Positions 22,841 to 35,351 of a stretch of DNA of 64,000 nucleotides are shown piece by piece. The notes under the pieces were generated by a model, which saw nothing but the letters and a program-made list of their open reading frames with translations, was not told where the DNA came from and ran no database searches. This DNA comes from Euonymus europaeus (lineage: Eukaryota > Streptophyta > Magnoliopsida > Celastrales > Celastraceae): contig OY756972.1 in the NCBI GenBank assembly GCA_963580455.1, forward strand, positions 19,235,001 to 19,299,000, given 5' to 3'. Made by a program: the position numbers and the translations under genes. How positions within the stretch are numbered: the first letter of the stretch is position 1; the number at the start of each line of letters is the position of its first letter.

Positions 22841-24841
22841 GTAACTACTTCAGGTTGTCGTGTTAGGTAAGGAACACCACGCTCTTCTTTTAGCGCGTCA
22901 GTTACATCTGCCTTTGAATCCTGTTTTGAGGATCCAACAGACAAATGGCATTTCGTTTCGTAAATTGACGAAATTATCCTTATCTATTAATGGCAATTTT
23001 TTGTTTGGCCACGCATTTTGTATGAGAGAATTTATGGTGGGTTTGTTTTAGCATTTATGTTTTAGAGTTTTAAGATGTGAAATGGTGTAGAATTTTAAGC
23101 TACATTAAATGTTGGATTAAAAGTTATGGGATCTATAGTTTTAAATTGTACAAAATATTGTGGGTGTTTGATTCATTTGTTCAGTTAAATAAAATTAAAA
23201 AATATATTATAATAAAAAGTAATAAACTTTTAAAATACAGAGAAATAATTTCGTAATGTGGTTGTATATTTTATGGGTTTATGGCTTTAAACTGTGAAAA
23301 ATTACACAATAATAGCCTCCGTTTGTTTCAGAGTATAAGCTAGCTTATACTCTGTTCCCATACTCTGACACTCTCAATTTTTACGTTTTACGAGAACTTA
23401 TAGTGTTTCATTTGAGACAACTTAAATATAAAACTCATAACTTTAAACTGTGAACAAAATATGAGATTTGATTGACACATCATTATATAAATATCTCACA
23501 ACTTTAATTTGTATGATGCAAAACAAACAGAAATTTGGATGGTCTTCCAGATTTGATTAGACCGAATAAAAAGAGACCATGACAAAACCACACCATTCAA
23601 TTTCAAAGATATGAATATTGGGAGGTACATGTCAATGTCAAAAAAAATAATCTCAAAAAGGAAACAAATTCCATTAAAATGCAAACCATGGAGTACAAAC
23701 TATACAAAAACAATCAATTAGCTTTGTTACAGAAAGTTCTTTTGCTTGGTATCATGGTGCAATAATAATAACAATTTGAATATAAAAATTGGTATCCATT
23801 ATAATGTAAAAAATATAATATAATCAAATTATTCGGTAAATTTAGTATATCCTAACATTTTTATCCCTAAAATTTATCCTTAATAGGGTAACAATGTGAG
23901 GATTCTTTAATTACATTAGAAAAAATCCAGAAAAAGAACAACTGTGCCGCACTTGAAAATTATTGGTAATTATGAAGTCTTCACTCAATTAATGAAAGAT
24001 TTAAGAAGATAAAAAAGCATGATGGTGACGTAAAAACAAAAACAAATACAAAAAACAATGAAAAATTGGTGCACAATTTTAGTGCAACCAAACTTTTTTA
24101 AGAATCTGAAAATTTTATAAATGTGTAGTATTTAGTATGAAAAATTTAACGATACATATCAAATTTATCTTGTCTAAATTTATCTTGTCTAAATGTTTTC
24201 CATCGATCAGCACTTTGGTCCGTAGTAATAAACTTTTAAGGTTCAATCGGTTGACTCGGAAGATCAAAGGTTAAACAATATATTTATTAAATAATTTAAT
24301 TTAATTATAAATAGTAATAACAAAAACCAAAAAACTAATAATCTAATTACAATGAGGTCTGAAAACACATGAAGTCAATTGAAATCACTTAAGCCGAAAT
24401 ATCCATCTACTTCATACATAAACCCAAATATCCATTTACCTTCACTTTAGCCCAACAACACTTTCAAAAAAAAAAACAAATAAACAAAAGAAGAATGAAA
24501 AATAAAATTGTGCAATCCAAATAACAAAACTGTTGTTTTAAAAAATTGAGAGTCAAACTTGTCCGAGTACAGGTCGGTCCGATTCAGATGACACTGAAAA
24601 AAAGGGAGATCCAAATATGTAATATGAGATGTCAACCTGCAATACATGCAAACTATTATTATAACTCAACAATGGGTATATTATATTCACTGATCAATGG
24701 CATCAGCATACAACCCCTTGCAAATAGACAGTACCAGCACCTTCATTGAACGGGACAAAGTTGGAAGAGGAACATCAGTGCAGTATGATACATGAATATC
24801 AGGTATTAGAATGAAGCACATTGTGTTCCTTCATACCAAGC
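22841..24841. other. Intergenic region, AT-rich
   Basis: No gene recognised. The segment 23329-23420 (TTTGTTTCAGAGTATA, TTATACTCTG, CTCTGACACTCTCA) recurs at 51908-52005 and is probably a fragment of a dispersed element. A 17-bp unit near 24175 is duplicated. Confidence 0.4.
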
Positions 24842-26661
24842 TTAATAAAGTGTATTATCGAACACCCAGGGTTCCTTCAAGAAAAGCTCCCGTCCATTCA
24901 GTTGCGCTGTTCCAGTAGCAATAGCTTCCGCCCGTTTCCTAGCTGCTTCAGCTCTTCTGGCTGACGCATCTGCATCCTGCAGAGATTTAATGGATTCTTA
25001 TGAGTACCACAGCAGAGATCATTACTGCAGCAGCATGTCTTGCAACTCAAAATCTTACGTAAACGGGAACTATGGTTCAAAGAGTCAAATGAAGTAACAA
25101 TTTGAATAGGAGGAGAGAGATGCCTTCTTAAATAAACTGCACTTTGAGGGTTTGCTTGGATTGGGAGTTTAGAGAGTTAAGTAGGTAGGGTTAAGTGGAG
25201 TAGTAATTATGTACCTTACTTGGATTTAGATGAGGCGGGGTTAGGAGGGTAGTGTAGGGGATAATTTACCCCCTACACAACCCTCATTAAGTGATAATTG
25301 TACCCCTCAATTTGAGGGGTTAGGAGGGTAGAGTAGATGATCATAAGTCATTTTAGATTTTTTAATTATTTAATCTAACTTACTCTGCCTTGATCTACCT
25401 CCTATCCAAACAAAGTTAATAATTTATACTTTAATTAACTCTTAGTCTATCCAGTCAAGGTAGAATTTCATTTGATTACTCTACTCTACTCTACCCTACC
25501 CTACCCTACCCTACCCTACCTAATTCTCCCTTATACTACTCCACTTAATCCTCCTTTTTTTTTATCCAAGCAAGCCCTGAGACCCTTAGTTAGAATAATG
25601 TACTTGGGATCTCACAAATACAGAAGTAGCTTTAACGATATAAACTCATGGCACAAGGGAATTTCCTTCAACAACCTTCCCACGGTTATATGTAATTTTG
25701 TATGGCATTTTCGTTGATAACTATAGGTTCCAGAATATAAATAGAAGGCAGTCACAGTAAATACCAATTTCATATGATGTTCCCCTGTTCCATTTAATTA
25801 TTTAGTTTTTGATTGAATTTTTAAGCTTTATCATATAATTATCTTTTTAAATAAAAATTGTGCCTCATTTCACTCGGGCGCGTGCCTCGCACCTCAGGTG
25901 TTTGAGGGGTCTTTTGCCTTTAACAACACTGGATTATAGCATGTAAATGGAAGGGATAAATGACATAACTTCCGAATTGCAATTGCCACGTTAGGGAGGA
26001 GGAGACCTTAAAAACAATGAAAACAATCATACGAAAACATAAATCAGAAAATTCTTCCCTTACTCAGTTTCACAGTTTCCATGCTCATACTTACACATAT
26101 GATATAGCAGTTCACAGTTCACACAACACCATTCAGCTAGCAAAAAACCAACTATCCATCTATCTTCCCTATCCCCATTCTAATTGAATACCTCTAAGAC
26201 ATAAGATTCCATCACAAATAAACACTAGGCAGGAAGAATTAGGAACAAAAAAATTTCCAGCATGGAGAATCAATCAGCTAAAGGTACCAAAAAACCAATG
26301 AATTTTACAATTAAGGTTCGAGCAGTTAAACTCTACAAGAAAAGTTACATAATTAACTGGCACTTCTTTGCTTTTGAAATTTACAATCCCTCCTAATCCA
26401 AAGCAAGTAAAGATTCAATTGATGGTCATTCTGAAATTTTCAATTAATTCCGATGAAAAATTTAAGCTCAAAAGACTAACACGAGTTAAAGGTGCAAATG
26501 GCAACGAAGTACCAAATTAGGGATTCAATTTAAGAACAACAAAAAGAAAGGTAAAGAAAAAAGACCTTTTGGCGTTTCCAATTGAGAAACTGTGCCTCTG
26601 TTACAGCATCACGTCTTGGGTTTTCATTCGCTCGTTTCCCCTGCTCTTCTTCTGCCCCCAT
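24842..26661 (-). CDS. 76-aa basic protein similar to the C-terminal part of DRG-family-regulatory proteins
   Basis: Exons 26661-26566 (96 nt) and 24976-24842 (135 nt), both borders canonical and phase 0, give 76 aa. Residues 1-20 are polar (MGAEEEQGKRANENPRRD). Then AVTEAQFLNWKRQK is followed by an Ala/Arg/Lys-rich helix (DADASARRAEAARKRAEAIA) and LNGRELFLKEPWVFDNTLY at the C terminus. A 'T-x-x-F-x-W-K-x-x-K ... helix ... G-R-E-L-F' layout is what I know from the C-terminal region of ZC3H15/Tma46-type CCCH proteins, which bind DRG GTPases. The CCCH fingers are absent here. The complete short reading frame across a 1.6-kb intron argues for a real gene. Its function is inference only. Confidence 0.75.
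25148..25577. mobile_element. PIF/Harbinger-like MITE (430 bp) in the intron of the 76-aa gene
   Basis: Terminal inverted repeats GGGTTTGCTTGGAT and GGGCTTGCTTGGAT are flanked by a 3-bp duplication TGA (25145-25147 and 25578-25580). Inner sequence is rich in TTAAGTGGAGTAGT and a CCCTA/CTACC microsatellite (about 25485-25520). A sister copy lies at 50102-50490. Confidence 0.75.
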
Positions 26662-27601
26662 GAGATTTTCCCTTCCTTCTCTCTTCTTCCAAACAGGTCG
26701 CGGCCTGAACTAGGTCTTGATACTTGAAAGGGGCGTAATTTATTTTGGGCATATTGAAACGACGTTGTTTAGGTTGAGGATTCGCGTTATCCTTCTACTT
26801 CACCATAGCCAACTCTAGCAAACATGTTGGGCCTTGAGTGACCTTTAGTTTACCGTTATCCTTTAGGTTTGGGCTCCCAACTGCTTGAGCCCATTGGGTT
26901 TCTAATTAATTCTACCTCGGGCCTTGCTTCTTGAGTTCTGTTCTACTCATTCCTAAATAGATCAAAATTATATTATTTCAATTATATATATATATATATA
27001 TATTATTATTTTTTTCTTATTCGAAGTTGGTGTGTAGTAATAGCTTCGTTCACGATTCAAAGATTACTACTCAAAAGAGTGCATGGTTGTTGGAGACTTG
27101 GAGTGTAGGGTCATGGATGATCCTAATTCAATTTGAGAATGTTACGGTCAAAGAGATTAAGTACTTGTGCTTGTTACATTCTTCGACATTTTTTTTAAGT
27201 AGTCAATTATTGTGTGCTACCTTACCATTCTTACGCCGTATAAATTGATTCCAAGATAATTATGAGTTGAGATTGTCAAGTCAACTAATTATAAGAAATT
27301 GTGGGAAATCCTCTCCACTCACAAAGAACTACACTATCACTCCCTTTCTATTTATTTTAGGAAAACTTTCCTGTCTCTGACACTCGAACAGGCGACCTCT
27401 TGATAACAAACTAAGCTAGGGTAGGTAGTCTCATCCACTAATCAAGAGGTTGTGAATTTGAGAGCCACGAGAGTATGAGGAATGATCGATCATGGGCGGA
27501 GTTTAGAGCGTACAATTAATATTCACCACATAAATATTGTGCTATTTTCTGTACATAAGAATATATAAAACTTTTATTAATCAAATGGGCAGGATTGTAA
27601 A
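26662..27601. other. Intergenic region
   Basis: Promoter side of the 76-aa gene, with a (TA)n microsatellite at about 26982-27003. No gene recognised; the open frame at 27027-27248 has no known motif. Confidence 0.4.
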
Positions 27602-28895
27602 GTCACTTGGGTGATAACTTATCGATAAAGCTGTCTGTTTGAAATATCATAATTAAATTTTTGTGTCTGCACTTGTGTGACGATTTGAATTTATACCATA
27701 TTGAATGTTCAAAGAGACAATCTTGTATGATATCATTATTACTTATGCAAAAAAAAGTCTTATATATGCGTGTCTATGTATTATTTTGAACTATTCCACG
27801 AGGGATGTATTTAATTGATCATATTCATGTTAGTTTAAATATGTACAAGTAAATCAAATAATAATCCAATTCGAATTAGAATCCGAACAACTATAAATCA
27901 GATAAGATTTTTTTTACTGGATTCGGAAGAAATTTTCAATCATACAAAATCTTTATATTTGGACCCTAATTTTAAGCATATAATTATGTCTGAATTTAAT
28001 TTAATTCAAATCGGACAAATTCGGTCATCTGAATCATACATGATTTTGTTACCCCTAATAATCTCCCATTCAAATATATGATTATCACATTATCTTCAAA
28101 CCGAACAAAAATTCAGGACTTAATTAGAATATTCCTCATTTAATTAAAAATTTTAAAAACCAAAATTATTACTTGGCGAAAATCAACCAATTAGAATTAT
28201 TACCTGGGTGATAACTTAGTGATGAATCTATCTCTCGAAAAATCCTGATGAATTTTTTCTGTGCACATTTGCGTGACAATATGAATATAGACCATATTGA
28301 ATGTTCAAAGAAACAATCTTGCCCGGTGTCATTATTACTTAAAAAAAAGAGAGTTTTATATATGCATGTCCAACAACCAAAGTTTTATGTTCATATTTAA
28401 GGTCCAAAGAGTAAGTTGTAAGATATTGTTATCAATGACCCCAAAAAATGTCTATTATTCTGAACTATTCCATGAATTCCCTCCAGCCTTATATATTATA
28501 TTTAATTTTCAGACGTATTTAATTGATCATATTTATATTAATTTAAACATGTTCAAGTAAATCAAATAATAATACAATCTGAATCAGTGTCCGAAAAAAT
28601 GAACAATTAAATCAAATAATATCTTTTCTGATTGGATCCAGATCCGATTTTAACCGTACAAAATCTTTATATTTGGACCCTAATTTTGAGCATATAATTT
28701 ACGTCCGAATTTAATTCAATTCAAATCAAATTGGAGAAATGCGATCATCCATATCAGACATGATTTCAAATATATGATTTATTACATTATCTTCAAAACG
28801 AAGAAAAATTCAGGACTTAATTAGAATATTCCTCATTTAATTAACAAATTTAAAAACCGAAATTATTACTTGGCGGAAATCAACCAATTAAAATT
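27602..28895. repeat. Direct tandem duplication of a ~600-bp intergenic unit
   Basis: Copy 1 is about 27602-28195 and copy 2 about 28200-28895. The same words occur in the same order: GGGTGATAACTTA, ATATTGAATGTTCAAAGA, GAACTATTCCA, TTAATTGATCATAT, AAATCTTTATATTTGGACCC, GAAAAATTCAGGACTTAATT and TTACTTGGCG.AAATCAACC. Copy 2 carries an extra ~80 bp around 28370-28452. Confidence 0.85.
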
Positions 28896-31138
28896 TAGTA
28901 ATATGGAAGTCAATGGCCCGAAAAGCCGCAGTGAACATGGCCGTCAACAAGTCTTGATTCAGCTCCTAATAAGTCCTGATTTTTTTTATTGTGGGACCTA
29001 CTTGAGGAAGAAGACAGCCGATCCTTTGACGAAATAAGCGCCTGACAGAGAAAGGTCTTTTGGCTCTGAAAACGCTGTCGTTCCATTAAGGCGTAGAGTG
29101 GACTGACTTTTCAATTCTCCCCTGCCACGTTGGCACTACTACGTGGCACTGTGGCAGTCTCGTGATTCTTATCGCAACTCGTCCATGAAAAACTATAACG
29201 AAACAAACACATTATTAAGTTTCGGATTCGGACATTACTGTTGTTGTTTGCGGAAGATCTTCTTCCAGATATAGGATTATTATTACTGTCATTGTTTGTT
29301 CCGTTCAGATTGCCTAGAGGACAAGAAAATACTCATATTTTCTCGGCGGCCAAACAGACAACCCATGTATTAGTTTCGCACCGATTTGTTTCGGGTTTAA
29401 TTACGAGACCTCGTGAAAGAGAAAATCCATTGAACCTGGACGGAGTTTTGAATCCTCTTTAACCTTTTATGAGGTTTCATTCAATTGGTTAATGCCAATG
29501 GAAATTAGATTTACATGTGGAGAGATGAGAACCAACAAGTTTGGCGAATAGTATTGAGCAGGTGATTGATTACTGAAATTGGGTAGGCATATTAGAACTG
29601 ACTTGTTTGACGCTTACTTTTTTTGTATTTGCCTAGTTTTGTTAATTTCGTATTGTTTTTGATCTTCTCTTTTCTTCTTAATTTTCTCCCTCCCACACAG
29701 AAAGTGAGTGGAATTTTGGGCGGTAATCTTGCTTTCCACTATCAACGGTTCAAGAAGGTGAGGTCCCACTCTGGTCCTTTATTCTTCAGAAAGCACATCC
29801 ATTTGTTTTTGATTTTTTACTATTAAGCATATTTGAATTCTGGGTGATGATATGTATGGGTATGGCTGCTAGCTTAATAAGCAAGTGAGCTCAATGGTTC
29901 TATTTGTACTTTTAGATTTCATGGACAATGCAGGAGGAAATGAGTGAATACTTAAGTGATTATATCATGAAATAATCGCTAAAGATGAGATGAGTTTGAT
30001 GTAGTCCAATTTGGCCTTTTCGGATTTCCAAAGGGGGATGATTGATCATTAATCTTTTGTGGCATTTTAAAATGCTGGATGCCGTCTTCCTTCTCATTGT
30101 TGTTGTAAGGGCATTGTTGTTGTTTATGTTTGTTCATTTCACTTTGGTACATTTAACTTCTAGATAATATTAATCACATGAAAACGAACACAGAATTCCT
30201 TTGTGGATAGTTAACGGACTACAGGAAAATGGGGACTAGGAAGACTAAAACTGAAAACTTTATTGTGGGTGATTTGGGGTTTGGACAGAAAATGCGTCTT
30301 TATTTTTTTGCTTTTTCTGAGTCCAAGTTCCATAAGCATCAGCAGCCTGTAAGATGGGATTTATTTATGCTCTATGTTGCTTATACTTTCATATATACTT
30401 TGATGATGATTATGAGAATGAAAACACAAAATTAGGACAGCAATTAGAAGATAACTACGGTGCTAGTTTGTTATGTGCTGGCGTGCTGCCATCTGCCATA
30501 CTAAGTCAACTACTCAAACTGCATATTTTACACCTTTTGAAACCACAATGAGGGCAAAGATGAGCTCTTGCTTAAAACTTATAGTTTCTATTGACTAATC
30601 CAATTCTGTCGGTCATAATTTAAAATGTTCTTCATCATGTATGTGACTTGTATGAGATCCAGATTCATACCTGACTCGGTCACTCCTAACTCAACTTGTA
30701 ATCCTTTCTAAACTTATATAAGGAAGACTTTCTTTACTTAACTTCCAAGTCGAAGAAGGCTGTACAACTTGAAAGCAATAATCTCTGGTCCTTCTGCTAA
30801 TTTTCAGATTCTTTTGGGGTTAGCTTCAACAAACACTTTCTCCTGATAAGTTATAAATCGTTATGGAAGGTTTTCTAGGTTCTTAGAGATATTTGAAGTT
30901 GGTTATACTTCAGTTAGATTAGGGCTCTAAATCTCTAGGTTTGATATATAAAAACTATGTTCACAACTAACTGAATGCCATATTAGTATTTAGTATATTT
31001 TCAGTTTATATGTACTTCAAAGCTGTTAAGTGTTTTCCTTAGGACTGTAAATATATTGTTTCAAAATTGGTGCTCTCTTTGACAATGATTATTTTTCCCA
31101 CTCTTTTTTTTTTCTTTTGTCCTACAGGTGATTAAACC
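28896..31138 (+). promoter_or_regulatory. Upstream region and probable 5'-UTR intron of the sulfate transporter gene
   Basis: A polypyrimidine tract and CCTACAG acceptor (31126-31127) lie only 11 nt before the transporter ATG. The 5' UTR is therefore probably split by an intron whose upstream exon lies somewhere in this region. I could not place that exon. No coding domain is recognised. Confidence 0.45.
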
Positions 31139-34100
31139 ATGCCAGCAATAGGCCATTTAGCTGATGAGAAGCAAGAGAAGAATGAGACGGAGACAGAAAT
31201 GGACATTAGAAGCTTCTCATCCTCGCACCGCCAGACCCAGAATGCACCGTACATTCACAAGGTGGGAGTCCCCCCCAAGCAAAATCTCTTAAAGGAATTG
31301 AGAAGTACTGTGAAGGAAACCTTCTTTGCAGATGAGCCTCTACGCCATTTTAAGCACCAGTCTAAGTCTCAAAAATTCATTCTAGGCGTCCAAGCTGTTT
31401 TCCCTATCTTTGAATGGGGAAGAAAATACAATCTCTCCAAACTTAGGGGTGATATTATAGCTGGACTCACCATTGCAAGTCTCTGTATTCCTCAGGTAGA
31501 TTAGCCACGTACATGGTGCATTATACAAAAGTCAGAATTTTCATGCCTTGCACCAGTTTGAACTATTCTGATAATGCACTTATTGGTGACACAGGACATT
31601 GCATACGCTAAGCTTGCAAATTTGGACGGCCAGTATGGACTGTGTGAGTGTTTACTATCTCATGCTCCTCAACATCTTGTATTGCTTTCTCTGTAGCCAC
31701 TTTTCTTATATTTGAAGTGGGGTTTCTGTGCTTTGTTCAAATTGTCTTCAGATTCCAGCTTTGTTCCACCGTTGATTTATGCGTTCATGGGTAGTTCAAG
31801 AGATATAGCTATAGGACCAGTGGCTGTTGTGTCTCTTTTACTGGGAACTCTACTTCGGAACGAGATAGATCCCATTAAGAACAAAATGGAGTATCGGAGG
31901 TTAGCCTTCACGGCTACATTTTTTGCAGGAATTACTCAAGCAACCCTCGGGATTTTCAGGTAGCGGCCTACATGCACTCTATCTTCTTTTGATGCTCAAA
32001 CTGTCAAACACATATATGTATGGTGCCTATTGACTTTTAGATATTATTCATGTGCTTGTTCATTTGTTCAGGCTTCTTTGAAACACATATCTTTTTGTCT
32101 ACTTTTACATCATGGTGATTTTGGGTTTTGTCATCAGGTTGGGTTTCTTGATAGAATTCTTATCTCATGCGGCCGTTGTTGGGTTTATGGGTGGAGCTGC
32201 TATTACTATTGCCATCCAACAACTTAAAGGTTTTCTAGGCATCCAGAAATTTACTAAGAAAACGGATATCATTTCTGTAATGAATTCAGTATTTAGCTCA
32301 GCCCATCATGGAGTAAGCTCCTACTCCTTTACTAGTTTTCCCTTAATTTTAAGTATGCACTTTCTTATGGGAGATAAAACCTACAATCTGAAATCAACGA
32401 TCTAATATAACTTAATCATTACTTCTGTTACTAACCTATTTATATTGCAGTGGAACTGGCAAACAATAGTCATCGGCTCGAGCTTCTTATCTTTCCTACT
32501 CTTTGCCAAGTACATTGTAAGGATCTTCACTTCTTAGTTTTTAGTTTTGATAATCAAATTCATCTTTTCATTGTACACTTTCTTAATTCTCACATTATTT
32601 CATATACAGGGAAAAAAGAATAAGAAATTCTTTTGGGTTCCTGCGATTGCCCCAATGATATGTGTCATTCTATCGACCTTTTTTGTGTTCATAACCCGTG
32701 CAGACAAGCAAGGTGTTCAGATAGTAAGTTTTTTCCCTGTCTCCATAATTTACTGGGAAATACATATCATATGATGATAATTATTATCGATGCAGCAAGA
32801 TACTAATTTTATTTTGTTGATGCATGAAGGTGAAACACATAGAGAAAGGAATTAACCCGTCATCTGTGGACCAAATATATTTCAGTGGCGATTATCTTCT
32901 AAAAGGTTTCAGGATTGGTGCGGTGGCTGGGATGATAGCATTGACGGTGAGGCAGTTTTGCAATCAATCTGTTCCTATATAGAAGATTAGATCATATATT
33001 CTGTCACCCCTAACTTCCACGACACCCCCCCTTTTTTTCTTTTTTCTTTTCCAGGAGGCTGTCGCAATTGGACGAACATTTGCTACGATGAAGGATTATC
33101 AACTAGATGGAAACAAAGAAATGGTAGCACTAGGTGCGATGAATGTTGTTGGTTCAATGACTTCCTGCTATGTGGCAACAGGTAGAAAGATCTTTCATGT
33201 AACAACCTTCAAGTAATGATTCGTGTAACAGTTGTAATTCATGACTGAGAAAACTATAAATCAACTGTAGAATCTTCAGTTTTCTCTCTTGTACTCTGCA
33301 AAAATAGCCAACTTGGTGCAAGCTACCAAAGAAAATCTGAACCAATGGTTTAACTTAATTTCAATGAAGCTTATCGTAATTCTTTGAGGCTTGGGCCACA
33401 CTGAATAGGTGAATACATAAAATGCTCCCATAAAGATTTTGTTAGCTACTTGGCAGTTTATGGTTACTTAGTACGGTTGAATATAGCATGTGAAATCCCT
33501 TAAGAACTTATGGATTCATGCGAGAGAATTGTTGATGAAAGGAAATAACCTAGTTGATTCTCCTTCTTTGATTGAATGCAGGTTCTTTCTCGCGCTCAGC
33601 AGTAAACTACATGGCTGGTTGCCAAACTGCAGTCTCCAACATCGTTATGTCTTTTGTTGTATTCCTAACCTTGGAATTCATAACTCCTCTCTTCAAGTAT
33701 ACACCAAATGCTATTCTTTCCGCCATCATTATATCCGCTGTGATTGGCCTTATTGACTTCCAAGCAGTAGTTTTGATTTGGAAGATTGATAAATTTGATT
33801 TTATTGCTTGCATGGGAGCTTTCTTTGGTGTAGTCTTTGCCTCCGTTGAGATTGGGCTCTTAATTGCAGTAAGGATAAAGATGCCTTCTATATTTATTCC
33901 TTTTGGAAATTTTGAGTCAAGGCCTTTCTCTAGTCCCAAAAGCAAAACCAACTTGTTATTGTCCGGGCCAATAGTGTCTGCTATCTCAGAATTTTCTGAA
34001 TTTCAAATGAGTGCTATTGATCATCTTACTAATTGAAACACTTTTTTTCTCTCGCTGGGTTTGTGGCAGGTTTGTATATCGTTTGCTAAAATCCTCTTAC

Positions 34101-35351
34101 AAGTTACCAGGCCAAGGACTGCAATTCTTGGAAAGATCCCTAGGACTAATGTGTATAGAAACATCCTGCAATATCCAGATGCAACTAGAGTCCCTGGTGT
34201 TCTGATTGTGAGGGTTGATTCTGCAATTTATTTTTCCAATTCCAATTACATCAAAGACAGGTAGAGATGTTTCTCTGCCTTTCCTTTACAGTTTACAGTC
34301 ACCCACTTCTCTCTCTTTCTTTTCCTTTGCAATAATAGATAATGATTAGTTGATTACCACGCTTCTGAGAACCATCACATGGTTCCTGCTTAGTTTTAGT
34401 TCATACTTCGTATCCATTTATACATATTCTCAGAAAAACACATGCTGGGCAAATAAAATTATATTAGATTACAAATCTACTGGGAGAAAGCTCCAGTTTA
34501 AGTTGTGGAAAGAGATGGGAAACAGCAGAGCTTCTCTGAATTTTTACAGCTTTTGGAAAGTAAACAAGGATGAACTTTTGGATGGTAGAATAATTTGACA
34601 GAGCTGTTTCTGTGGTCTGTTAATGGTACTTAAAATATTTTGTAGAATATGTTTTTAAGTAATTATGTTGGTAAAATTTGCTCCTAACTCTCTGCCTAGA
34701 AATATATGAAGCTAGGATATATAGTCTAGTGTGGCTAGAAGGTTGAATGTGTTTCCAATGCTCATAATTTTCTTCTTTTGCAGAATCCTGAGATGGGTAA
34801 CGGACGAGGATGAACTGCTAAAAGTGAACTATCAGCCAATAATCCAATTTTTGATAGTGGAAATGTCGCGTAAGCTAAAGCAGTTCAACATATGTTAATT
34901 TTTTCTTATGACTCTCTGTTATGTTTCATGGGACAGGCTTGTTTTCTGGAAATTAATTGTTTTTTCCACTTCATGTTTTATGTTTGCTTCAGCTGTTACG
35001 GATATCGACACGAGCGGCATTCATGCGTTGGAAGATTTGTACAAAAGTCTTCAAAAGAGAGACATTGAGGTAACTAAAAACATCTAACCTTAATGTCTTG
35101 TATGACATTACAGTCGGTTCTTCAGAAGCAATTAGCATTATGTAATGTGGGAGCCAAAAAATTCATTATGAGTTAACTAACCTGAAGTTCCTGTAATGTT
35201 TTCCCAGCTTGTTCTGGCAAATCCTGGTCCGGTGGTGATTGACAAGCTCCATGCTTCCAACTTCCAAAACTTGATCGGTGAAGACCATGTCTTCCTCACG
35301 GTTGCAGATGCCGTCTCATTCTGCTCTCCAAAACTAGCAGAAGATGTTTGA
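31139..35351 (+). CDS. Group 1 high-affinity sulfate transporter (SULTR1 type), 13 coding exons
   Basis: Plasma-membrane proton/sulfate symporter of the SLC26/SulP family; group 1 members do root uptake and cell-to-cell import. Exons: 31139-31495, 31595-31643, 31752-31959, 32138-32312, 32451-32516, 32610-32723, 32830-32946, 33055-33181, 33582-33868, 34070-34260, 34784-34869, 34993-35069 and 35208-35351. They total 1998 nt, 665 aa, with all splice phases consistent. Seen: a cytosolic N terminus, [92 protein letters not shown], then the C-terminal STAS domain (about residues 520-650) with [20 protein letters not shown] (593-612). Length and motifs fit group 1 better than groups 2-4. It appears intact and expressible. 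Confidence 0.96.

Noticed and set aside
25485..25520. CRISPR-like or telomeric array (CTACC/CCCTA repeats)
   Set aside because: A short microsatellite inside a MITE, without spacers; a plant nuclear context excludes CRISPR.
29241..29826. Possible gene between the 600-bp duplication and the sulfate transporter
   Set aside because: Open frames are short and lack motifs. The region is more likely promoter or 5' UTR of the transporter, but I could not prove that.
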